Positions 17,468-26,315 are shown, counted from the first letter of the stretch. The stretch is 64,000 bases of DNA from Streptomyces sp. 549 (GCF_030124175.1 NZ_JASKMT010000020.1:36586-100585), one strand, 5' to 3'. A program made the numbers and translations. The notes: a model not told the origin generated them from the letters alone.

Positions 17468-17875
17468 TCAGAACTCACCGTCGTAGAGCAGGTCTCCGGC
17501 GGCGTCGTAGACCATGACCCTGCCCTTGCCGCTCTCCGAGTCCCGCCACGCGGAGAACGCGTCAGCGAGCCGCTTCCCGTTGGCCTTCGTGGCCTCCGCG
17601 TCCTTCAGCCCAGTGGAGATGAAGGCCCGGTCCCCTCCGTTCTCCCAGTCTCCGTACACGTCCTTCACCTCGTCGCCGAGCGTTGCCGAGTCCCCTGACT
17701 TTCCTGCCTCGTCGCGGAATTCCCGCGCGTTCTGCTGGGACTCTGCTTTGTCCTCGACCGGAGGCGCGGCGGCAGGCACAATCACCGCTTCCGGCTCGGG
17801 CTCAGCCGACCAGGGCGCGGAGCATCCCGTGAGCAGGAGTGCGACGAGGAAAGCCAGACTCAACTTGCTTCGCAT
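17468..17875 (-). CDS. Small putative lipoprotein
   Basis: A 135-residue protein with a short lipoprotein signal (MRSKLSLAFLVALLLTGC, lipobox LTGC at Cys18). It then has a Pro/Glu/Ala spacer and an acidic, helical mature domain ending YDAAGDLLYDGEF. The ATG at 17875 has AAGGAG 6 bases upstream. The family is not recognised. It lies in the more AT-rich accessory patch beside the I36-type protein and the IS remnant, and may be strain-specific. Confidence 0.75.
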   Translation of the reverse strand: MRSKLSLAFLVALLLTGCSAPWSAEPEPEAVIVPAAAPPVEDKAESQQNAREFRDEAGKSGDSATLGDEVKDVYGDWENGGDRAFISTGLKDAEATKANGKRLADAFSAWRDSESGKGRVMVYDAAGDLLYDGEF

Positions 17876-18005
17876 GATTTCTCCTTCTCGATGACGCTCA
17901 TTCAGCGGCGCCGTCGAAGTCGGCACCGAACGTCAGCATGTCAAAGAACCCTGAGTTCATCGGCCTTGTTATTCCAGTTGCCGCCATAGGGGTACGACAC
18001 CTTGT

Positions 18006-18560
18006 TTAGCTTATAGCAGCTTCCCGCAGCGAAAAGCACCGAAGATCCGGCATGCGTGTGCGGTGGTCGATTGCCCGGCCACCACCGGACAAGCGATTGT
18101 TGCACGCCGAGCCAGCCTTATCGCGGAACGACCTATCTGCGAGCTTCTTCACACCCTTGGCGTTCCACTTCAGCATCCGGGGCACCTTGTAATCCGTGGA
18201 ATCAAACAAGCAGACATAACCCACCAGGCAGTCGATGATCGCACTGGCGCCGATGTCACCATTGACTTCTGTCGGTATCTGCTTTAGCGACCTCGCCTCA
18301 CTAAGGGCTGTCCCGCAATCCCTGGTGGAGGAGCGCACGGCGTCAGATGCGGTGCATCGCAAGGCGGAGGGACGTCCGCATACTGGTCGTATGTGGACGC
18401 CCTCCCCTTCACTACCCTCTGCCCAACTGGTTTGCGCGGCGATCAAGAGTGCCGACGTGGCTATGGCAGCAACTGTTACGGCTCGTTTGAAAAAGCTTCT
18501 TCCCCCAATGTGTACGCGCTGTGGTCGAGTTGTACTTGCAGCGCGCAACAGATGGTACAC
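18006..18560 (-). CDS. Secreted peptidase inhibitor family I36-like protein
   Basis: A 184-residue exported protein. A signal peptide (about 20-46, AIATSALLIAAQTSWA) is followed by a Cys-containing domain with CLVGYVCLFDSTDY and a later ACNN, the pattern of I36/SMI-type proteinase inhibitors and related beta/gamma-crystallin-like folds. The GTG at 18560 is chosen because GGAAAGG sits just upstream. GC content is clearly lower than in neighbours and the C-terminal 30 residues look atypical, so a frameshifted end is possible. Target protease unknown. Confidence 0.6.
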   Translation of the reverse strand: MYHLLRAASTTRPQRVHIGGRSFFKRAVTVAAIATSALLIAAQTSWAEGSEGEGVHIRPVCGRPSALRCTASDAVRSSTRDCGTALSEARSLKQIPTEVNGDIGASAIIDCLVGYVCLFDSTDYKVPRMLKWNAKGVKKLADRSFRDKAGSACNNRLSGGGRAIDHRTRMPDLRCFSLREAAIS

Positions 18561-18669
18561 GGTGCCTTTCCATCCTGCGGGTGCAGCTTGGCGGTTGGGC
18601 TGACAACGTGGTGAAGCCCCTGGTAAATGGGGTTTCGACCAAGAGAACCGTCTCCACCAGAGGCTTCAC

Positions 18670-19046
18670 ATGCTCGCCTACCCGTCCGGCGTCGACGTGT
18701 CCGGCTCTGCTCTTCGCTTCCTCGCCCAGGAGTTGCGACGGCACCGCCGGGTGTTCGGCTCCCGCTGGCGGCGGCTCAGCGCCGGCCGCCAGGCCCTTCT
18801 CACGCTCGCCCACCTGCGGGTGGGACACACCTACGCCCAGCTCGCGGCCGGGTTCGGAGTCGGAACCACGACCGCGTACCGCTACGTCACCGAGGTCATC
18901 GACCTCCTGGCGCCCTCGCCCCGCCCTGGCCGACACCGTCCGCACCGCGCCGACGAGGCACACCTACTCCCGGACGGCACACTCCTACCGAAACGACCGC
19001 ATCGCCGCGGACCGGCCCTTCTACTCCGGCAAGCACAAGAGAGGGC
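18670..19046 (+). pseudogene. Truncated, frameshifted IS5-type transposase remnant
   Basis: The frame from 18670 encodes the N-terminal HTH region of an IS5-group transposase (MLAYPSGVDVSGSALRFLAQEL, RQALLTLAHLRVGHTYAQLA, TTTAYRYVTEVIDLL). Conserved DDE-domain text then appears in shifting frames: LPDGTLLP in one, DRIAADRPFYSGKHKR in another. The element ends abruptly after KHKR at about 19045, where the dipeptidase coding sequence begins, so about two thirds of the transposase and the right end are missing. It is inactive. Confidence 0.85.
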
Positions 19047-20280
19047 CGTCCAGTTCCTCGATCGTGGCGTTGGACGGGCCGCGGCGGGTGCACAGGTCGC
19101 GGGCGACCGCTTCGGCGTCGCGCAGCACGCGGACCGCGTTGTGCCAGGTGAGCTTCGCCAGGTCCGCCTCCGACCAGCGGCGTCGCAGGAGTTCGGCGAC
19201 GAGCAGCGGGTAGCCGGCGACGCTGTCGAGCCCTTCGGGCAGGAAGGCGGTGCCGTCGAAGTCGCCGCCGATACCCAGGTGGTCGATGCCGGCGACCTCG
19301 CGCATGTGGTCGAGGTGGTCGGCGACGGTGGCGACCGTGGCGATCGGGCGCGGGTTGTCGCGCTCGAAGGCGTCGTGCACCTTGCGGGCGTCACCGGTGG
19401 TGTCGAGGGGGTGCAGGCCGTGGGCGCGCATGTTGGCGTCGGCCCGGGCGGTCCACTCGACGGCGGCCGGGAGGATGAACTTCGGCACGAAGGTGGCCAT
19501 GGCGACGCCGCCGTTGGCGGGGAGCTGGGCCAGCACCTCGTCGGGGATGTTGCGCGGGTGGTCGCAGACCGCGCGGGAGGAGGAGTGGGAGAAGACCACC
19601 GGCGCCTCGGTGGTCCGCAGCGCGTCGCGCATGGTGCTCGGCGCCACGTGGGAGAGGTCCACCAGCATGCCGACGCGGTTCATCTCCCGCACGACCTCCT
19701 CGCCGAAGCGGGTGAGGCCGTCGTGCCGGGGGTCGTCCGTCGCGGAGTCGGCCCAGTCGATGGTGTCGTTGTGGGTGAGTGTCATGTACCGCACGCCGAG
19801 CCTGCCGAGCGCGCGCAGCGTGCCGAGGGAGTTGCCGATGGAGTGGCCGCCCTCGGCACCCATCAGGGAGGCGATCCGGCCCCGGTCGCGGGCGGCCTCC
19901 ATCTCGTCGGCGGTGGTGGCCGCCTGGATGTCGTCCGGGTAGCGGGCGAGCAGTTGCCGTACCGCGTCGACCTGCTCCAGGCAGGCGGTGACGGCGGTGT
20001 CGCCGGCGTAGTCGCTGCGCACGTAGACGGACCAGAACTGGGCGCCGACGCCGCCGGCCCGCAGCCGGGGCAGGTCGGTGTGCAGGTGGGCGGACTGGTC
20101 GGTGGCGATGTCCCGCCGGTCGAGGTCGTAGCGCACCTGCGCGCGCAGCGCCCATGGCAGGTCGTTGTGGCCGTCCACGACCGGGTGCTCGGCGAGCAGC
20201 GCGCGGGCACGCGCCAGGTGGCCGCCGGACGGCAGGTGCTCGCCGCTCACAGGGCGCCCGCTCACCGCGCCCCCGCTCAC
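19021..20280 (-). CDS. Membrane dipeptidase (renal dipeptidase, M19 family)
   Basis: A zinc dipeptidase of 419 residues that hydrolyses dipeptides. Metal ligands are in VDGHNDLPW (His-x-Asp), the Glu in LMGAEGGHSI, and LTHND, DLSH and FSHSSSR. The product ends GPSNATIEELDG, the usual terminus, followed by seven extra residues read out of the IS remnant (PLLCLPE). The original stop codon has therefore been lost and replaced. The GTG start overlaps the purE stop by four bases (GTGA). In-frame GTGs 15 and 30 bases later are alternatives. It is third in the purK-purE-dipeptidase transcript. Confidence 0.9.
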   Translation of the reverse strand: MSGGAVSGRPVSGEHLPSGGHLARARALLAEHPVVDGHNDLPWALRAQVRYDLDRRDIATDQSAHLHTDLPRLRAGGVGAQFWSVYVRSDYAGDTAVTACLEQVDAVRQLLARYPDDIQAATTADEMEAARDRGRIASLMGAEGGHSIGNSLGTLRALGRLGVRYMTLTHNDTIDWADSATDDPRHDGLTRFGEEVVREMNRVGMLVDLSHVAPSTMRDALRTTEAPVVFSHSSSRAVCDHPRNIPDEVLAQLPANGGVAMATFVPKFILPAAVEWTARADANMRAHGLHPLDTTGDARKVHDAFERDNPRPIATVATVADHLDHMREVAGIDHLGIGGDFDGTAFLPEGLDSVAGYPLLVAELLRRRWSEADLAKLTWHNAVRVLRDAEAVARDLCTRRGPSNATIEELDGPLLCLPE

Positions 20281-20810
20281 TTGTTGAAGCCGAAGCCGCC
20301 GGCGTCGGTGCGGCTGCGAAGCCGCCGGCCCTTCTCGGTGGCCTGGTCGTTGAGGTCCTGCTGGAACTGCCGCATCCGGTCCTGCAGGTCGCCGTCGTGG
20401 GCGGCGAGGATGCGGGCTGCGAGCAGGCCCGCGTTGCGGGCGCCGCCGATGGAGACGGTGGCGACGGGCACCCCGGCCGGCATCTGGACGATGGACAGCA
20501 GCGAGTCCATGCCGTCGAGGTACTTCAGCGGGACGGGCACGCCGATCACCGGCAGCGGCGTCACCGAGGCGAGCATGCCGGGCAGGTGGGCGGCACCGCC
20601 CGCGCCTGCGATGACGGCGCGCAGCCCGCGGGAGGCCGCCTGCTCGCCGTAGGCGATCATCTCGTGCGGCATGCGGTGGGCGGAGACGACGTCCACCTCG
20701 TAGGGCACGTCGAACTCGTCAAGGGCCTCGGCGGCGGCCTCCATGACGGGCCAGTCGGAGTCGGAGCCCATGACGATTCCGACGAGCGGGCTGGAGGAGG
20801 CGGCGGTCAT
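20277..20810 (-). CDS. purE: N5-carboxyaminoimidazole ribonucleotide mutase
   Basis: It converts N5-CAIR to CAIR in purine biosynthesis, acting after PurK. The 177-residue protein carries the class I motifs GIVMGSDSDWPVM, SAHRMP and GGAAHLPGM, and the catalytic His is in SAHR. The ATG at 20810 overlaps the purK stop (ATGA), so translation is coupled. The C-terminal tail past about residue 160 is basic and variable, as in other actinomycetes. Confidence 0.96.
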   Translation of the reverse strand: MTAASSSPLVGIVMGSDSDWPVMEAAAEALDEFDVPYEVDVVSAHRMPHEMIAYGEQAASRGLRAVIAGAGGAAHLPGMLASVTPLPVIGVPVPLKYLDGMDSLLSIVQMPAGVPVATVSIGGARNAGLLAARILAAHDGDLQDRMRQFQQDLNDQATEKGRRLRSRTDAGGFGFNK

Positions 20811-21946
20811 TCGGTGATGGTCCCTCGCAGGTAGTCGGCGGCGTGGCGGGCGCGGGCGCGCACCTCGTCCAGGTCGTCGCCGAAGGTGTTGACGTGGCCG
20901 ACCTTGCGGCCGGGCTTCACGTCCTTGCCGTACATGTGGATCTTGAGCTGCGGGTCGCGCGCCATGCAGTGCAGGTAGGCGGCGTACATGTCGGGGTAGT
21001 CGCCGCCGAGCACGTTGGCCATCACCGTCCACGGCGCACGCGGCCGGGGGTCGCCCAGGGGCAGGTCGAGCACGGCCCGGACGTGGTTGGCGAACTGCGA
21101 GGTGACCGCGCCGTCCTGGGTCCAGTGCCCGGAGTTGTGCGGGCGCATCGCCAGCTCGTTGACCAGGGTCCGGCCGTCGCGGGTCTCGAACAGCTCGACC
21201 GCGAGGTGGCCGACCACGCCCAGCTCGTCGGCGATGCGCAGCGCGAGCTGCTGGGCGTCGGCGGAGCGCTGCGGGCTGAGGCCGGGCGCCGGGGCGATGA
21301 CGGTGTCGCAGACGCCGTCCACCTGCACGGACTCCACGACGGGGTAGGCGACGGCCTGGCCGTGCGGGGAGCGCACGACGTTGGCGGCCAGTTCCCGGAC
21401 GAAGTCGACCTTCTCCTCGGCGAGCACCGGCACGCCGGCCCGGAACGGCTCGGCCGCGCCCTCGGTGTCGTGGACCACCCACACGCCCTTGCCGTCGTAG
21501 CCGCCGCGCACGGTCTTCAGCACGACGGGGAACCCGCCGCCCTCGGCGGCGAAGGCGGCCACGTCGGCCGGGTCGCGCACGATGCGGTGGCGGGGGCAGG
21601 GCACGCCGATGGCGTCCAGCCTGGCCCGCATCACGCCCTTGTCCTGGGCGTGCACCAGCGCGTCGGGGCCGGGGCGGACGGGGATGCCGTCGGCCTCCAG
21701 GGCGCGGAGGTGTTCGGTGGGCACGTGCTCGTGGTCGAAGGTGATCACGTCACAGCCCTGGGCGAAGGCCCGCAGGGTCTCCAGGTCGCGGTAGTCGCCG
21801 ATGACCACGTCACCGACGACCTGGGCCGCGGAGTCCTGCGGGGTGTCGCTGAGGAGCTTGAATTTCAGGCCGAGGGGGATGCCCGCCTCGTGGGTCATGC
21901 GGGCGAGCTGACCGCCGCCGACCATGCCGACTACCGGGAACGTCAC
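20807..21946 (-). CDS. purK: 5-(carboxyamino)imidazole ribonucleotide synthase
   Basis: An ATP-grasp enzyme that makes N5-CAIR from AIR, bicarbonate and ATP. The 379-residue protein begins VVGMVGGGQLARM and has the ATP-grasp signatures VLKTVRGGYDGKG, LAEEKVDFVRE and ELAMRPHNSGHWT. The GTG at 21946 follows GGGAG. It is the first gene of purK-purE-dipeptidase. The gene upstream (gtrA) diverges, so the promoter lies in 21947-22015. Confidence 0.96.
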   Translation of the reverse strand: MTFPVVGMVGGGQLARMTHEAGIPLGLKFKLLSDTPQDSAAQVVGDVVIGDYRDLETLRAFAQGCDVITFDHEHVPTEHLRALEADGIPVRPGPDALVHAQDKGVMRARLDAIGVPCPRHRIVRDPADVAAFAAEGGGFPVVLKTVRGGYDGKGVWVVHDTEGAAEPFRAGVPVLAEEKVDFVRELAANVVRSPHGQAVAYPVVESVQVDGVCDTVIAPAPGLSPQRSADAQQLALRIADELGVVGHLAVELFETRDGRTLVNELAMRPHNSGHWTQDGAVTSQFANHVRAVLDLPLGDPRPRAPWTVMANVLGGDYPDMYAAYLHCMARDPQLKIHMYGKDVKPGRKVGHVNTFGDDLDEVRARARHAADYLRGTITE

Positions 21947-22015
21947 GCTCCCAGGGTACGCGGCGGAGTGACGTGGTTAGCTGGAGGGAGGGGGAAAGAC
22001 CGACCGAACGGGGCG

Positions 22016-22531
22016 ATGGAGATCACTACCGGGGAAGAGCGCTCGCTGCGCTCCAGACTGAGGCGGCTGACGCGGGAGGCGAGCAAGTTCGGCACGGTGG
22101 GGGCCGTGGGCTTCCTGGTCAACGTGCTCGTGTTCAACCTGTGCATCAACGTCTTCCAGTTGGCCTCGGTCCGTTCGGGTGTGATCGCGACGGCCGTGGC
22201 GATCTGCACCAACTACGTCGGGAACCGGTACTGGACGTACCAGGACGCCGACAAGAAGCGGGTGCGGCGGGAGGCGGCACTGTTCCTGCTGTTCAGCGGC
22301 GTGGGCATGGTCATCGAGAACGGAGTGCTGGCCCTGTCGCACTACGGTCTCGGCCACACCTCGGCGCTGGCCGACAACATCGCGAAGAACGTGGTCGGGA
22401 TGGGCCTGGGCACGGTGTTCCGCTTCTGGTCGTACCGCACGTGGGTGTTCCGCGACGAGGCCTCAGTCGGCGGGCGGCTGGACGTCCCGGCTGAGGAACA
22501 GCGCGAACACCGGCGGATGCAGCTGAAGTAG
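22016..22531 (+). CDS. GtrA-family membrane protein
   Basis: A 171-residue protein with four predicted membrane helices (about 26-45, 55-72, 88-108, 121-140) and the family pattern FGTVGAVGFLVNVLVFN and TNYVGNRYWTYQD. GtrA-like proteins flip lipid-linked sugars or assist cell-wall polysaccharide assembly. The last 69 bases overlap the end of the convergent sensor-kinase gene, so both C-termini are encoded on opposite strands of the same DNA. Confidence 0.9.
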   Translation: MEITTGEERSLRSRLRRLTREASKFGTVGAVGFLVNVLVFNLCINVFQLASVRSGVIATAVAICTNYVGNRYWTYQDADKKRVRREAALFLLFSGVGMVIENGVLALSHYGLGHTSALADNIAKNVVGMGLGTVFRFWSYRTWVFRDEASVGGRLDVPAEEQREHRRMQLK

Positions 22532-23716
22532 TTCCAGCCGCCCGCCGTCGGCCTCGGCGAGGTCGCGGGCGACGGCGAGGCCCAGGCCCGTGGAGTTGCG
22601 TCCGCTGACGGTCCGCTCGAAGACCCGCGAGCCCAGCTCGGGCGAGACGCCCTGGCCCTCGTCGGTGACCTCCACCACGACCTGGTTGCCCGCGACGCGG
22701 GTGCGCAGGGCCACGGTGCCGTCGCCGTGCATCAGGGAGTTCTCCACCAGGGTGGCCAGCACGGTGGCGACGGCGCCCGGTGTGCCGACGGCACGCAGGC
22801 ACGGCTTGCCGGAGTGCACGATGGCCCGCCCCGCGCCGCGGTAGGCGGGCCGCCACTCCTCGACCTGCTGGAGCACGACCTCGTCCAGGTCGAAGCCGAC
22901 CGCGGAGCCGGAGCGGGCGTCGCGGGAGTTGGTGAGCAGCCGACCGACGACCTCGGTGAGCCGTTCCACCTGGGCCAGCGCGATGGCGGCCTCCTCCTTG
23001 ACCGTCTCGGGGTCGGTGTCGGCGGTCTCCACGATCTCCTCCAGCCGCATCGACAGCGCGGTGAGCGGGGTGCGGAGCTGGTGGGAGGCGTCGGCGGCGA
23101 GGCGGCGCTCGGCGGTGATCATGCGGGCGATGCGTTCGGCGCTGGCGTCGAGCACGTCGGCGACCCGGTCCAGTTCGGGCACGCCGTAGCGGCGGTGCCG
23201 GGGCCTGGGGTCGCCGGAGCCGAGGCGTTCGGCGGTCTCGGCGAGGTCGGTGAGCGGGGTGGCGACCCTGCGGGCCTGCCGGACGGCCAGCACGGCGGCG
23301 GCGATCACGGTGACCAGGGCGAGGACGAGGATGATGACCAGGATGCGGCCGACCTCGTCGCTGACCACGCTGCGGGACTGCTGGACGACGACCCGTTCGC
23401 CGTCGGTGCCGGTGGCGCGGCCCTCGATGTAGCCGTCACCGGGTTTCTCCCCGAGGGCGAAGGTGCGCTGCCCGGGCAGCGAGACGGTGACGTACCGGTC
23501 GGCGGGCGCGGCGCTGCGCAGCGTCCCGGCGGAGACCGTCTCCCCGGCGGCGAGCCGGGCCTCGACGACCGCGACGATGCGGGCGGCCTCGGACCGGGTG
23601 GACTCGTGGGCGCTCTTCTCGATGGCCTGCGCCTCCACGATGACCAGGGAGAGGCCGAAGACGGCGATGACGACGAGCACCACGGCCAGCGTGGAGTTGA
23701 TCAGGCGGCGGCGCAT
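22463..23716 (-). CDS. Sensor histidine kinase
   Basis: A 417-residue membrane kinase. TM1 (about 6-28) and TM2 (about 124-147) flank an extracellular loop of about 95 residues with no recognised sensor domain. A HAMP region (about 148-200) and the HisKA box ASHQLRTPLTAL with phospho-acceptor His212 follow. The ATPase core has an N-box (VENSLMHG) and G-boxes (DEGQGVSP, STGLGLAVA). It starts 12 bases after the response regulator stop, so it is co-transcribed with it. The signal is unknown. Confidence 0.94.
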   Translation of the reverse strand: MRRRLINSTLAVVLVVIAVFGLSLVIVEAQAIEKSAHESTRSEAARIVAVVEARLAAGETVSAGTLRSAAPADRYVTVSLPGQRTFALGEKPGDGYIEGRATGTDGERVVVQQSRSVVSDEVGRILVIILVLALVTVIAAAVLAVRQARRVATPLTDLAETAERLGSGDPRPRHRRYGVPELDRVADVLDASAERIARMITAERRLAADASHQLRTPLTALSMRLEEIVETADTDPETVKEEAAIALAQVERLTEVVGRLLTNSRDARSGSAVGFDLDEVVLQQVEEWRPAYRGAGRAIVHSGKPCLRAVGTPGAVATVLATLVENSLMHGDGTVALRTRVAGNQVVVEVTDEGQGVSPELGSRVFERTVSGRNSTGLGLAVARDLAEADGGRLELLQLHPPVFALFLSRDVQPPAD

Positions 23717-23728
23717 GGGGCGGTTCGG

Positions 23729-24406
23729 TCAGTTCTTCTCGAAGCGGAAGCCGACGCCGCGCACGGTGGCGATGAACCGGGGGTTGGCGGCGTCGTCCCC
23801 GAGCTTCTTGCGCAGCCAGGAGATGTGCATGTCGAGTGTCTTGGTGGAGGACCACCAGGTGGTGTCCCAGACCTCCCGCATCAGCTGGTCGCGGGTGACG
23901 ACGCGGCCGGCGTCGCGGACGAGCACCCGCAGCAGGTCGAACTCCTTCGCGGTGAGCTGTAGCTCCTCCTCGCCCATCCAGGCGCGGTGCGACTCGACGT
24001 CGATGCGCACGCCGTGGGTGGCGGGCGGCTGGGCGGGTTCGGTGCTGCCGCGCCGCAGCAGGGCCCGGACCCGGGCGAGCAGCTCGGCGAGCCGGAACGG
24101 CTTGGTGACGTAGTCGTCGGCACCCGCGTCGAGCCCGACGACGGTGTCCACCTCGTCGGCGCGGGCGGTGAGGACGAGGACGGGGAAGCCGAACCCCTCG
24201 TTGCGGAGCCGCCGGCACACCTCCAGGCCGTCCATGCCGGGCAGCCCGAGGTCGAGCACCACCAGGTCGATGTCCTTGTGCAGGCCGGCGTCGAGCGCGG
24301 ACGGGCCGTCCTCACGCACCTCGACCTCGTACCCCTCGCGGCGCAGTGCGCGGGCGAGCGGCTCCGAGATGGACGCGTCATCCTCGGCGAGCAGTACTCG
24401 GGTCAT
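23729..24406 (-). CDS. OmpR-family response regulator
   Basis: A 225-residue regulator. The receiver domain has the acidic pocket (EDD, residues 8-10), phospho-acceptor Asp52 (LVVLDLGLPGMDG) and Lys102. The C-terminal winged-helix DNA-binding domain (about 130-225) has the typical LTAKEFDLLRVLV and RGVGFRFEKN. It pairs with the kinase that follows. The regulated genes are unknown; the divergent peptide transporter is an obvious candidate. Confidence 0.94.
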   Translation of the reverse strand: MTRVLLAEDDASISEPLARALRREGYEVEVREDGPSALDAGLHKDIDLVVLDLGLPGMDGLEVCRRLRNEGFGFPVLVLTARADEVDTVVGLDAGADDYVTKPFRLAELLARVRALLRRGSTEPAQPPATHGVRIDVESHRAWMGEEELQLTAKEFDLLRVLVRDAGRVVTRDQLMREVWDTTWWSSTKTLDMHISWLRKKLGDDAANPRFIATVRGVGFRFEKN

Positions 24407-24754
24407 GGGCCGATGGTAGACCGCCCGCGCCTACCGGGGGACCGCAGCGCCACAGCTACGCAACGTCACACACGATCATGCATGACCATGATCAATCGAG
24501 TTCTTTACCTGCATTACCTTTGATTGAAGACCTCTTTACCTGTGATTCACGCCTCATTCCCTGTTTTGAGGCACCTCGACGTGACGTATGGTGAGCAAGG
24601 CTTCCCTTGGTGGGAGCCCATGGGGTCCCGGTCCGCAGCCAGCGGCAGGGGTCCCTTTCCTGTGCGGGCCGCCCCCGGGCCCGTGCCACCCCCCGTCCGG
24701 GCGCACCCGCCCCCACCCGTCGGTGCGCGCCGGCGAAGCAGCAAGGATCAACCC
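24407..24754. promoter_or_regulatory. Divergent regulatory region with dyad and direct repeats
   Basis: This 348-base gap between the response regulator and the peptide transporter contains two striking elements. One is the dyad GATCATG-N6-CATGATC at 24474-24493. The other is the decamer TCTTTACCTG, repeated at 24502-24511 and 24533-24542, 31 bases apart start to start (three helical turns), with a related ATTACCT between. OmpR-type regulators bind direct repeats of this kind. The area 24480-24600 is unusually AT-rich for this genome. Confidence 0.55.
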
Positions 24755-26254
24755 ATGGCGTCCAGCGCGACGAAGGACGCCGCCCCGCACGGCGGCAAGA
24801 CCTTCTTCGGCCACCCCCGCGGTATGGCCACGCTCTTCATGACGGAGATGTGGGAACGCTTCTCCTGGTACGGGATGCGGGCCCTGCTCGTCCTCTACCT
24901 GTACACCGCGGTCACCGACGGCGGACTCGGCATCGACGAGGCCACCGCGGTGGCGATCTACGGCGTGTACAACGCCGTCGTCTACATGGCCGCCATGCCC
25001 GGCGGCTGGGTCGCCGACCGGCTGTGGGGCGCCCGCAAGGCCGTCCTGGTCGGCGGAATCGTCATCGCCGCCGGCCACTTCACCCTGGCGATCCCCCATC
25101 CGGCGGTGTTCTTCGTCGGCCTGGGCCTCATCGCCGTCGGCACCGGCCTGCTGAAGCCCAACATCTCCGCGATGGTCGGCCACCTCTACGCGGGCCAGTC
25201 CAGCGCCCGGCGCGACGCCGGCTTCACGCTCTTCTACATGGCGATCAACATCGGCGCGCTCGCCGCGCCGCTGGTCGTCGGCTACCTCGGCGAGAACGTC
25301 GACTGGCACCTCGGCTTCGCCGTGGCGGGCGTCGGCATGACCCTCGCAGTCGTCCAGTACGTCCTGGGCAGCCGCCACCTCGGCGACGCGGGCAACCGCC
25401 CCGCCGACCCGGCCTCCCCCGCCGAGCGGCGCACCGCGCTGCGCCGGGTGCTGCTGTGGACGGGCGTGGCCGCCGCGGCGCTGCTGCTCGACGTGGCGCT
25501 GGGCACCTTCGACATGGAACACCTGGTCAACGTGCTGGCCGTGCTGGGCGTGCTCGTACCCGTCGGCTACTTCACGATGATGTTCCGCAGCCCGCAGCTG
25601 ACGGCCGAGGAGCGCCCGAAGGTCGTCGCCTTCATGTGGTTCTTCGTCACCGCCGTGCTGTTCTGGATGATCTACGACCAGTCGGGCTCGCTGCTCAACA
25701 TCTTCGCCAAGGAGAAGACCGACCGCGGCATCGGCGGCTGGGAGTTCCCCGCGTCCTGGCTGCAGTCGGTCAACCCGGCCTACGTGATCATCCTGGCGCC
25801 GCTGTTCGCCGCGCTGTGGGTGAGGCTGGCCCAGCGTCGGCGCGAGCCCAGCACCCCGGTGAAGTTCGGCCTGGCCATGCTGCTCATCGGCGGCTCGTTC
25901 GGCCTGATGGGCCTGGCCGGGGCGGCAGCGGCGGCCAGCGACACCGGGCAGGTCACCGTGCTGTGGCTGCTGGGCGTCTACCTGGTGCAGACGGTCGGCG
26001 AGATGTGCCTGTCGCCGGTCGGCCTGTCGCTGTCGACCAAGCTGGCGCCCAAGCAGTTCGTCAGCCAGATCATGGGCCTGTGGTTCCTCGCCGTCGCCAC
26101 CGGCAACGCGCTCAACGGCTGGGCGACCCGCCTCAACGCGCCGCTGGGCGACGCCGCCTACTACTCGATGTGGGCGGTCGTCGCGGTGGCCGCGGGTCTC
26201 GCCTTCCTCACCGGCGCACGGCGCATGCGCGGTCTGATGGGCGACGTGAACTGA
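24755..26254 (+). CDS. POT-family di/tripeptide:proton symporter
   Basis: A 499-residue MFS transporter of the proton-dependent oligopeptide family. The diagnostic ExxERFxxYG motif (EMWERFSWYGMRA) lies in TM1, and about 12-14 membrane helices are visible, with NISAMVGHLY and FYMAINIGAL matching the PTR2 signature. The ATG at 24755 follows AAGGA. It is monocistronic, with a strong hairpin after it. It probably imports peptides released by secreted proteases. Confidence 0.94.
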   Translation: MASSATKDAAPHGGKTFFGHPRGMATLFMTEMWERFSWYGMRALLVLYLYTAVTDGGLGIDEATAVAIYGVYNAVVYMAAMPGGWVADRLWGARKAVLVGGIVIAAGHFTLAIPHPAVFFVGLGLIAVGTGLLKPNISAMVGHLYAGQSSARRDAGFTLFYMAINIGALAAPLVVGYLGENVDWHLGFAVAGVGMTLAVVQYVLGSRHLGDAGNRPADPASPAERRTALRRVLLWTGVAAAALLLDVALGTFDMEHLVNVLAVLGVLVPVGYFTMMFRSPQLTAEERPKVVAFMWFFVTAVLFWMIYDQSGSLLNIFAKEKTDRGIGGWEFPASWLQSVNPAYVIILAPLFAALWVRLAQRRREPSTPVKFGLAMLLIGGSFGLMGLAGAAAAASDTGQVTVLWLLGVYLVQTVGEMCLSPVGLSLSTKLAPKQFVSQIMGLWFLAVATGNALNGWATRLNAPLGDAAYYSMWAVVAVAAGLAFLTGARRMRGLMGDVN

Positions 26255-26280
26255 CCCGGACGGCTCCCGGCCGGACCGAG

Positions 26281-26315
26281 CAGCCCCGGAACCACGCAGG
26301 ACGGTTCCGGGGCTG
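26281..26315 (+). terminator. Perfect 13-bp hairpin after peptide transporter
   Basis: Arms CAGCCCCGGAACC (26281-26293) and its exact complement (26303-26315) surround a nine-base loop, 27 bases past the transporter stop. Confidence 0.9.

Noticed and set aside
18360..18400. Hairpin GTCCGCATAC ... GTATGTGGAC as a terminator
   Set aside because: It lies inside the I36-like coding sequence and has one mismatch; the codons read sensibly.
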